A stretch of DNA of 13,366 nt from Porogramme epimiltina (taxonomy: Eukaryota; Basidiomycota; Agaricomycetes; Polyporales; Polyporaceae). The notes under the pieces were generated by a model, which saw nothing but the letters and a program-made list of their open reading frames with translations, searched no databases and had not been told where the DNA came from. Below, one piece after another: positions 1 through 8,020 of this stretch; position 1 is the first letter of the stretch, and every line of letters starts with the position of its first letter. The DNA lies in NCBI GenBank assembly GCA_900155495.1, contig FTLJ01001384.1:1-13366 (forward strand), in the 5' to 3' direction. The position numbers and the translations under genes were made by a program.

Positions 1-2325
1 CCATGAACGGGCCCGCCCCCGCCCCCTCCCCCTCCGCCCCCCCCACCACCCCCGCCGCGCCCCCCTCCCCCGCCAGGTGCAAAGGGTGCAAAGGTCGGCG
101 GTGGCCCTCCTCCACCCCCGCCGCCACCACCCGGGGGCCCACCTCCGCCCCCTCCCCCTCCGGGCGCGCCGGCGCCGCCAATGTCCGGGCTGGGCTCGTC
201 CCGGACGTCGATGCTGGGCGCGAACCTCCAGAGCCTGCTCTCGGCGCGCAAAGACATCTCGATCACACCGAGCACGAAGCTGAAGCAGCTCCAGTGGGAC
301 AAGCTCCCGCAGCAGCAGGCGGAGAAGACGGTGTTCAAGGAGCCGAGCAAGGAGGACGAGTGGGTGAAGAAGCTGCAGCTCGACGGCGTGTGGATGGAGA
401 TGGAGGAGGACTTCAAGGCGAAGCAGCTCGTCATCAACCTCATGGCCAAGCAGAAACGCGCGGAGCTCAAGAGCGTGCTCGATCCTCAAACCAAGAAGCG
501 CGTGGGTGAGTGGCCGGGTGTGGGCCCCGGAATGAGATGCTTGCTCACTTGGCATCGCAGAGATCCTCATCCAGACTGTCAAGAGGCTCCAGCCAGAGGA
601 GATCGCGCTCAAGATTCGCGACTTCGACCAGGAGGTCTGCACACAGGTTTTCCTCAGCGAACTCAAACCCGTTCTCCCGAACCCGGAGCAGGTAAGTGGT
701 CTTGAACACGAAACGCATAGCGCGAACCTCCTGCTCACAATACATCCTAGGTCGGAAAGCTCAACGTGTACCGCAACGCCGATCCCGAAGAACTCGCAGG
801 CTTGCATCCGTCAGATCGTCTCATGGTGCAACTTATCAAGATCGACCGGCTTGGCCCGCGTATTGAAGGCATGCTTTACAAGTGTGTCTTCGATGAGACT
901 TGGGGCCTCCTGGATGACGTAAGTTCCACGGATGAGACACGCCACTGCGATCGGACCTGACATACTGCTCCAGAGCGCACGTAAATTGTCAGACGCCGGG
1001 AAGTCACTACTAGACGCCAAGTACTTCAAGGAGCTCCTCAGCGTAAGCCCTATAGAGCTTGTCCCATCAATCAACTGACACATCGCCCACAGCTTATCCT
1101 TCTCATCGGAAATTACATGAACGGCACCGGTGTTAAAGGTGGCGCGTTCGGTTTCCGTGTGAGCAGTATCAACAAGGTGCGTCCTGAGAGCTTCCTGGGT
1201 GAATAGTGTTCTAACCGTCTGCGTTCCTAGATGGTCGACACCAAGTCTCTTCACAATACTACCTTACTTCACTTCCTAGAGCGCACAGTCGCGAAGCACT
1301 TCCCTGACATGGAAGCATTTTTAGATGAGCTTGCGGCCCCTGCAGAAGCATACCGAGGTGCGCTTATATCTCGCCGTTGGAAACCCAGGTTCTGACATAC
1401 AACATCCAGTCAACTTGCAGGACGTGAGGAAGAGCTTGGGCGAACTCAGGACGGGTCTGCAGGCGATCCAGAAAGAACTCAAGGAACACTTCTCTGACCT
1501 GGCACTTAACGACAAGTACGCAAAGCAGATGTGGGCGTTCTCGGGCAAGGCGAAAGATCAGCTGGCCGACCTCGTAGACGACGTGAACCACGCGGATTCC
1601 ACCTTCACGGAAGTCGTCAAGTACTACGGTGAAGACGACAAGAACATGAGCTCATCCGAGTTCTATGGTATCTTCAAGACGTTCGTCACTTCTTACAAGG
1701 TCGGTCACAATCGCGTTAGGATGTGTCGTACACATGTTAACCACCCACCTGATAGAAATGTCGTTCCGACAACCTCGCTATCGCAGAGGAGCGCATTGCC
1801 ACAGAGAAGCGCAAACAAGTGCAAGCAGACGCCAAGGCGAACAAGGCGAAGGCTGCCGATGCTCAACCGCCGACAGAGGAGGACAACGCCGCGCTCGACA
1901 CCCTCCTCGCGAAGCTCCGGAACGGCGACAGCGTGGGCCGCAAAGGGCGGCGGGCCCGCAAGACTGCCGCGGCCCGCGCGTCCGCGGTTACGCCACTCAC
2001 ACTCAACACCGACGTGTTGCTCACTGCCAAGTCGGGCGACGAGACGGTCGACATCGCGCGCGACATGCTCATGCGCCTCAAATCTGATGGCTTCGAAACG
2101 GCGACACCATCCACACCAACAGTAGCCAGTATGCGGCGCTCACGACGGAAGCGGGACTCGGAGGGCGTCGCCGCACTGGCCGCAGCCGCAATGGAAGAAA
2201 GTATGACGCTGAGCGGGACCTCGGCGGAAGACATCGCTACCCCCCTGGGTGCACAACCCTCGATCACGTTGGACTCTATAGAAGAGCATCCTGACCCCGA
2301 CCACGAACCCTCTAGTAGTAGTTAG
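1..2325 (+). CDS. Diaphanous-related formin (FH1-FH2-DAD), BNI1/SepA-like, 5'-partial
   Basis: Formins nucleate and processively elongate unbranched actin filaments, and in fungi they drive polarised growth, septation and actin cables. Predicted exons: up to 505, 561-691, 751-918, 974-1042, 1093-1176, 1231-1357, 1410-1699, 1756-2325; the frame stays open through all junctions to the TAG at 2323-2325. FH1: proline runs separated by Gly/Ala/Lys at about 7-180. FH2: begins around LKQLQWDKLP (281-310), with the hallmark GNYMNG in exon 5 and AYRVNLQDVRKSL across the 1357/1410 junction. DAD: LDTLLAKLRNG followed by basic RKGRRARK (about 1894-1965), the autoinhibitory motif that marks diaphanous-related formins. 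The GTPase-binding and FH3/DID regions must lie upstream, outside the window. From the Met at 181 the visible part encodes 587 residues. Oddity: an in-frame TGA at 4-6 immediately precedes the proline tract. The family call is firm; the exact paralogue is not. Confidence 0.95.
7..180 (+). repeat. Low-complexity polyproline (FH1) coding tract
   Basis: In the formin frame nearly every codon from 13 to 75 is CCN with a varying third base (G, C, T and A all occur). This is the signature of selected proline codons rather than a simple C homopolymer. A Gly-Ala-Lys interruption (76-108) is followed by two further Pro runs (about 109-165). FH1 segments bind profilin-actin. The tract is prone to sequencing and assembly error. 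Confidence 0.8.
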
Positions 2326-2951
2326 CTGTATCGTCTGTAGCGGATTTATCGCCCCGGTCCCATCCACACACACCCTGCATGGTTGTATACCCGTGACATT
2401 GTATAGCTTATTGCTCTCGACATTGCTGCTTAGTCTTTTTCCCTTACTTTATACGTTGTATTCCAATCCATTTTCCTTCTCCCTTTGCCAGCTATGGACC
2501 ATCACATGCATATCCGGGGAACTTGCAACACGTCAACGTGGACAATTGGGACGTTGCGGTCTGCATTCACTGTCTCGGCCCAAATTCATTGGATCCCATG
2601 CCCGACCCTCACATATGACGATGCTGAACGCCCGCCACATCATCATTTCCATCTCACACATATCCCGAGCTGTCCTTCTCGGATGTTGTGGTCAAATTAG
2701 CCCCGTCTTGAGCTACATCTAGCCACAATCTCCGCCACGCATCGCCCACCATCTCACATTGCCAAGCTCCGCGTTGTATCCATCCTGAGCGGGTACATCA
2801 TCCCCAGTCCCTTGTTTAACCCCACGGAGACGAATCTGGATGATCTGCATCCATTGTGTTGCATTGATCATGCCACAAGCTAGATGTTATTGTGATATCT
2901 AGAGATCACAAGGTGCGCGTGTGCTGTCTACTACTTGAACGCGTCAGTGGC
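2326..2951. other. Convergent intergenic region, 3' flanks of formin and aminopeptidase
   Basis: These 626 bases separate the formin stop codon from the aminopeptidase stop codon. They are AT-richer than the flanking exons and T-rich on the plus strand around 2400-2490, as expected of fungal 3' UTR and polyadenylation regions. The open frames here start at non-ATG codons or are short, have no recognisable domain and lack the codon choice of the neighbouring exons. I see no RNA gene. Confidence 0.7.
2891..2910. repeat. 20-bp near-perfect palindrome between convergent genes
   Basis: TGTGATATCTAGAGATCACA is self-complementary except for one mismatched pair, centred on TCTAGA. It lies 42 bp beyond the aminopeptidase stop codon. 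It could be a hairpin in the 3' UTR or a protein-binding site; a chance occurrence is also possible. Confidence 0.5.
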
Positions 2952-5900
2952 TCAGAGCTTGGGGCCTCGGTTTTCCAACCAGGTTGCGAGCTCGTCAGTG
3001 GAACGCTATACCATAAGATCAGTCAAATCCTAGTGTAACAGTCATCTACGTAACTACTTACCTGCACCCATGCAGCGCGGGACTGGATAGTGTCAAGGCT
3101 CTGCTTGAGCGCCATGTCGAACTTCGACGTGTCCTTTTTCTGCAAAGAAGGTTTGTGTTTAATATCTGTCCACATGGCCACAAAGTCCCCGCCAAACCTT
3201 GAAGAACGTTGCGGTAGCTTCATAGTCTTTCTGAGAAGAGAAACTGCCAAAAGCTATCTGTAGGATCACGACGCAACGTTAGGCCTATTTGGCGGACAGT
3301 ATGGCTCATGCGGACGTGCCTGGATCCACCGAATGAGGACGAAGTTCCCCGAGTAACGCTTGTAGAACTAAAAGAAGTTCATCTGTCAGCGCCTGCATAT
3401 TCTCGAGCCCACTCATAAGCTCACTGTGTCAAAGTGCTCCTTGAACTTATCGGCAACAAACCGCCGCGTCAGCGGGTTCGCGCGGAGACCGTACGCGTAG
3501 TATAATGTGTCCTGGTCGCGCGCCTCGTTCAGGATGAACTTGAAAGTTTCTTCAGCGATCGCCATGTCTTTGCTCGCGCCCATCGCGCGCATGGCTGCGA
3601 GGCCCTGGCGAGGGTTCTTCGCCTTGCTCGCGATGCCCTTCACGACATCCCACTCCGCACGGCCGCCCTCTTGAACACCCTGTGTGAAAGGCTTAGCGGG
3701 AAATTTCGGAGGTAAAACAAAGCACCATACTGACAATCTCGAACGTGATCGTCGACAGGTCGCTCGGGATGTCGGAATCATCTCCCGTCTTGACGTAGTG
3801 GTCAAAGCGCTTCTTGAGCTCGCCAGTCACCCTACCCGAAATTATTCCAGAGCACAACTGAAGTCTCAGCTTGACAACACGCACCATGGATCGCCCGCAT
3901 GGGCGGACTGCTCGATCGCCGTAGTGCGCATCTGTCTTACATTGTACGAGTCTTGATCCGAGTACTCGAACCCAAGCTCCTTGACGAGTGGCACAAATAG
4001 TTCCTGGACGAAAACTTCTAAGATTGGCATTGTTGAAAAGCGAGATCAAACTTACTCGACGCAGCACATTGAGCATATCAACGACGTGCTGATGTTCCCA
4101 CCATGTGGATACCATCCCAGCGAAGTTGTCTGCAATTGCCGTCCAAACCAAGTCTATATTCCAATATCAGATCAACCATTTCCGATGAGGGTGCCGTACA
4201 GAACTTACGCTCCCGCTCTCCGCGAAGGCCAATGGTGAGGCTAAGGGCTCCACCGACGGATGCATAGCCCGCCTTAGCGAGGGCCAGTGCATCGTAGAGT
4301 AGACCAATCTTATCCGACAGCGAGAATGGCGAGTTCGGAGCGGCGGCTTGTTGTCCGAGCTTCACCAACCGCTCAGCGGAGTACGCGGTTGCGTCTGTAA
4401 TCGAATTAGTAAGACGAAATTAAATCGAAATACGAGGTAGCTCACAGAACCCAGTAGTATCCGCGTTGAGCTTGAACGGCTTTGATGTATCAAGCGGAAT
4501 GAACTTCTCGCGCTCATCCAAGAGGAGGTCCTTGTTAATAGTGGCCGTGCCATCTTCTGACACGGTGAGAAGGTTGAGCGGGATAGTCCTGGGCGCAGTT
4601 CATCAGCTCACGGCTATTCGTTGAGAGGTCGAAACGTATACCAAATCGTCTCGTTGTCCTTGGGATCTGCGGGACCAGTCTCCAAGAACCTGTCCTGCCT
4701 GACGAGGATTCCCTCGTCTTTCTCGGTCACTGTCACGACTGGGTAACCCATCTATGAAGAAGTGGTCAAACAAGGTCGTTTGACACACAGCAATTGTCTA
4801 ACCTCCTTGACCCAGTTGTTCATCATCTTGGGGATATCAAGACCTTTATTTTGTGACTCAAGGGAATGGCTCCTCTGGGCGACAAAGAGCACGAACCTGT
4901 AGCTTCCTGGATGCCTTCCCAGAGGTCTTTGGTGACGCTGTTGGCATACATGTGTTTCTTCAGATAGATCGAAACACCTTTCAAGAACCGTTCCTCTCCG
5001 ACGTAGCTAGACAGCATGCGGAGCACTAAAGTCTGATTAGCATAACTTTCTTTGACTGACTGCAAAACAGCCAGGCACCTGATGCAGCTTTCGCATAGGA
5101 CAACGAGTCGAAAATCTGAGGAAGTCGACTGTTAAGCAAGATTTATTGAATTAATCGAGGAAAAATCCTAACCTGATTAATCATGTTAGCGTCGGGACAC
5201 TCGACCTCAATTGGATGAGATGAGAGTTTCGAGTCCAGAGAGCGGGCTTCGAAAAAGTTTGTGGACAAGAACTCCGCGTCGAGCTTCCACTCCGGGAAGA
5301 CCCTGAAGCTATGTTAGATCTCTCGCAATGATCTAGATAGATAGATCCGCACTTGTCTACAAGACGGATTAGCGGGTAAAACTACGATATACAACGCTAA
5401 GACGTACCAAGAATAATTTTCTCTCCCATCTAGGCGGTTAACGTAAGTACACAAGTACACACGGCCCAGGCAAAAATCTCCCTCAATGCTTACAAGGGTC
5501 GCGAAGCCTATGCTCGAAAAGGTCAGCAGACCTCCGGCGTGAGAAGAAAAATCGCCCACCTTCGTTGAGATAGAGGTTATCCCACCATTCCATTGTCGTG
5601 ATGTTTCCGAACCTACTCAACCAGGTGAGCCGCCACAAAACGTGCGGAATACATCGCACGTGCCACTAACCACATATGTGCGACCTCGTGGCTTTGCGTC
5701 GTAGCAATGGCCTGCTTGGAGCGCATGTCCGCAGATTTGGGGTCGACCAAATATGCTTGCGTCCTACCGGTGATCAAACCCTATGGCCGTCCGTCAGAGA
5801 GCCTCGAAGGCGGATTAAAACGGAACCAACCCAGTTCTCCATTGCACCTTATCCGTTTGGTCAGCACGGCGCCCTAGCCGCTAGAATCAATGTCACACGT

Positions 5901-7180
5901 ACCAGAATCGAAATCGCTAGCCTACAAAGATCATCCTGAGATGTGATTCCGTGTCGTTGAATACGCGGCTGTGCTCACCACCAGGGTGTCCAGCTTCGGC
6001 AGCGGGTACTCGATGTCGAACACCTTCTCATACAGCGGCAGGACCATGCGCTTCACGTCCAGTGCGAACTGTGCTTGATGGATATTGTCCGCAGTGGCTG
6101 AGCGAGCCGCCGTCATCTCATGAGGAGCGCACCACGTAAACCACTTACGTACCGTAGATGCGGAGTGGTCGGACCTTGCCGCTCAGTGGACTCGTGTACG
6201 AGCTCTCCAAATATTCGAACGGCCCGTTCGCGTACGCGACAAGGTACGTGGAGACCTAAAACAACGCCTGCCGTCAGTCTCAATGCTCCGGCAAACCGAG
6301 TCCCAGCCTCTCTCACCAGCGGCGTCGTCTCGAACTTCGTGACCTTCCACTCCGCAGGGTCGGCCAGGCTCTTCGTCTTCCCCGCGAGCCACGGGTCCGC
6401 TTCGGACTTCGCGTCGGGGAGCGGCGCCTCCGACACCGCGGGCATGTTGCTCAGGTTCACAGACCCGACGCGCGACACGAGCGTCACCGCGAACGTCGCC
6501 TTGAGCAGCGGCTCGTCCCAGCACGGGAACGCCCTCCGCGCGGCCGTCGGCTAATTGCGCGCGGGCGCAACCACGCAGCACAAAAGGAAAAAAGACCACC
6601 AGACGTCATAGTCAGCGCCCCGTCTCCGCAGAACCAAATATCACGCGCGGCCTCGGCCTACTAGGGCATAGGGCAGAGGGCACCGCGCGCGCGGCCGCTC
6701 ACCTCGAACTGCGTGAGCGCGTACGCGGTCGTGCCGTCCGCGCCGCCCGTGGAGCGGTAGTACCCGAGCATGTCGCCCGTGAGCGGGCCCTTGAACGCGA
6801 GCGAGAGCCGCGCCGCCGCGCCCGCGGGCAGCGGCTCCGCGAACGAGAACAGCCCGCGCTCGAACTTCTCGTCGAAGTAGCGCGTCGTCGCCGCCTGCGT
6901 GTGCGGTGCGGCGCCGCCGGGGGCGGTCACGCTCACGGAGACGTCGCCGAGCTCGAGGCTGGCGGTGTTGAGCACGAGGGTGGACGTCTCCTTGTTGACT
7001 TTCAAGCTGTGGGGAGGAAGGGCGCGGGTGAGCGTCGAGCGGTACGGGAGCGGGAGACACGTACTCGATGTAGACGACACCCTCGAACGTAGAGTTCTCT
7101 AGGTCGGTTAAGACAGTGAGATCGTAGTGGCTAGCGGTCACGTCCGTCGGGAGACGGTACTCTTGCGGATCGGCAGACAT
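2952..7180 (-). CDS. APE2: M1-family zinc aminopeptidase (Ape2/Aap1, puromycin-sensitive type)
   Basis: Removes N-terminal residues from peptides using one zinc ion. Exons, reading down the minus strand: 7180-7065, 7006-6703, 6550-6317, 6255-6153, 6097-5979, 5921-5903, 5847-5831, 5780-5671, 5612-5560, 5507-5494, 5429-5408, 5356-5353, 5302-5173, 5115-5079, 5025-4897, 4843-4803, 4751-4642, 4588-4446, 4394-4209, 4153-4056, 4003-3885, 3831-3735, 3679-3425, 3367-3320, 3257-3198, 3139-3062, 3005-2952. They sum to 2700 nt (899 aa), normal for the family. Visible motifs: [23 protein letters not shown] (residues 299-304, N-terminus recognition), HEVAH (335-339), the third zinc ligand Glu358 in NLYLNEG exactly 18 residues later, and SYAKAAS with probable catalytic Tyr422. 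The C-terminal ERAP1-like helical region is complete. ATG 7180 gives the usual cytosolic-type N-terminus; an in-frame ATG at 7486 could add a leader. The symbol is by family similarity. Several microexons and one GC-AG intron are unusual. Confidence 0.95.
3258..3319 (-). other. Predicted GC-AG intron in aminopeptidase
   Basis: No GT donor lets exon 24 ([16 protein letters not shown]) join exon 25 ([13 protein letters not shown]) without a stop, a frame error or a loss of residues. The donor CAG|GCACGT with acceptor CCTACAG keeps phase 0. It also gives the spacing expected between the GNF and KDYE positions of this repeat region. The intron is 62 nt and contains a consensus-like CTAAC branch site. 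Confidence 0.65.
5353..5356 (-). other. Putative 4-nt microexon (exon 12 of aminopeptidase)
   Basis: ACAA, between acceptor GTCTTGTAG and donor GTGCGG, is the best way to join LNEGFATLMGEKIIL to VFPEWK in frame. It restores Asp371-Lys372, matching the family pattern IILD(K/R)VFPEW. Flanking introns would be 51 and 50 nt, the normal size here. Joining the good GTACGT donor straight to the acceptor at 5303 breaks the frame. The alternative is a weak GTCTTA donor at 5403, giving Gly-Thr with no microexon. Confidence 0.6.
5408..5429 (-). other. Short exon, 22 nt (exon 11 of aminopeptidase)
   Basis: It encodes MGEKIIL plus one base, continuing the conserved FATLMGE stretch. The acceptor is GCCTAG and the donor a consensus GTACGT. 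The upstream intron is 64 nt. Confidence 0.8.
5494..5507 (-). other. Microexon, 14 nt (exon 10 of aminopeptidase)
   Basis: GCTTCGCGACCCTT completes Gly359 and encodes FATL, giving LNEGFATL directly after the third zinc ligand. The acceptor is GAGCATAG and the donor GTAAGC. Flanking introns are 52 and 64 nt. Confidence 0.85.
5831..5847 (-). other. Microexon, 17 nt (exon 7, encodes the GAMEN motif)
   Basis: GTGCAATGGAGAACTGG completes Gly299 and encodes AMENW. The acceptor is GGATAAG, with a CTGAC branch-like motif 14 nt upstream. The donor is GTTGGT, which is weak. The next exon starts GGT TTG ATC (GLITG) in phase 0. Flanking introns are 55 and 50 nt. Confidence 0.85.
5903..5921 (-). other. 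Microexon, 19 nt (exon 6 of aminopeptidase)
   Basis: GCTAGCGATTTCGATTCTG encodes ASDFDS plus the first base of the GAMEN glycine. It is bounded by acceptor TTTGTAG and donor GTACGT. The preceding exon ends KLDTLV in phase 0, so the joined product reads TLVASDFDSG, as expected before GAMEN in this family. Flanking introns are 57 and 55 nt. Confidence 0.85.
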
Positions 7181-7486
7181 GGGAGAAGTTACGGGACCAC
7201 CAGTGGATATTCCGGGAACGGTCGAGCAGTGTCTTTGTTGCAGAAGCGGAGCCGCGCGGCGTAACCGTTGTTGCGTAGATGGACGAGATCCCTGCGAGCG
7301 GGCAGAGGGGGGATGTGGTTGCGGGAGAAGTAGTGTGGGGGGCGCTGTGACGTGGTAACTCGAGGACACAGATAGGAGGGAGTGCGGCGCAGCACCGGAC
7401 GGAGACTGGGAGAGCGGCGGGCGTGGGACTGGGAGACGGTGGTGGGATGCGGGGCGGGCGAGGCGGCGTGCTGAAGATGCCCTCAT
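7181..7486 (-). other. In-frame 5' extension of aminopeptidase: possible mitochondrial presequence or 5' UTR
   Basis: The reading frame stays open for 102 codons upstream of the Met at 7180, back to an ATG at 7486-7484. The predicted segment begins MRASSARRLARPAS. It is rich in Arg, Ser, Pro and Ala and contains no Asp, Glu or Lys, which resembles a mitochondrial targeting sequence. Yeast APE2 is also known to have an N-terminally extended form. Against this, GC-rich noncoding DNA can produce the same composition, and the stretch may simply be 5' leader. Confidence 0.4.
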
Positions 7487-8020
7487 CGCGATATCTGGGC
7501 CGCGTCACGCCGTCGTCGATGTAGGTGTCTATGTACGATCCCTCGGCTATCGCGGTCCGACCTTCCCCTCGCTTAACTCGCCTCAGCCCGCTGACGAGCA
7601 CACGCCGGTCTCGCTCCTCGAAGCTCAATCACAACTTTCGCAAAGCAGGCCGCCCATCTCGACGTTCCCATTCTCCGGAAAAAAACGCACGTTATATTCA
7701 GTACGATACTTGGCAGTCCATTAACGCCGGTCGTGTTAAGAGCGCAGCGGTCGCAAACTAAAACAACACAGAACGAGAGCCAGACGAGCAAATGAGATAC
7801 AGCGAAGGGGATGAAGAGAAATGCATGGGATAAACAGGCAGGAACGGACGGGTGAAACGACGCGCTAGGCTTCGTGCGACGTGTACGAGGGTCATAGTAA
7901 GGGGAGTGGGTGTGGCATGTGAACGTGAACTAGAGCACAATCGGGTCATGTAGAGGGCGAGAGACGGGGGCAGAGACGAGAATAGGGGAACAGAACCAAT
8001 CACGGCGATACGACAGCACT
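7487..8020 (-). promoter_or_regulatory. Intergenic: RSP5 3' flank and aminopeptidase promoter
   Basis: These 534 bases lie between the RSP5 stop codon and the most upstream plausible aminopeptidase ATG; the two genes run in tandem on the minus strand. Read on the minus strand, the part near RSP5 (about 7740-8020) is rich in CT runs, as in fungal 3' UTRs. I see no confident TATA box and no coding sequence in either strand. Confidence 0.5.

Noticed and set aside
3..509. 168-codon plus-strand frame starting at ATG 3 over the FH1/FH2 region
   Set aside because: It is a shifted frame of the formin. The formin frame carries the FH2 sequence and the CCN codon pattern, while this frame gives only Ala/Pro/Arg/Gly-rich sequence typical of GC-rich shadow frames.
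811..1254. 147-codon minus-strand frame
   Set aside because: It is antisense to formin exons and introns with clear FH2 motifs (GNYMNG), and its own product shows no recognisable domain.
2393..2722. 109-codon hydrophobic plus-strand frame downstream of the formin
   Set aside because: It starts at GTG, not ATG. The Leu/Phe-rich start comes from T-rich 3' UTR sequence, and no family is recognisable.
3320..3367. Alternative exon 24 to 25 junctions with GT donors at 3340, 3329 or 3313
   Set aside because: They give loss of six residues, a stop or shortened segment, or extra residues compared with the family spacing. The GC-AG junction fits better, though transcript evidence is needed.
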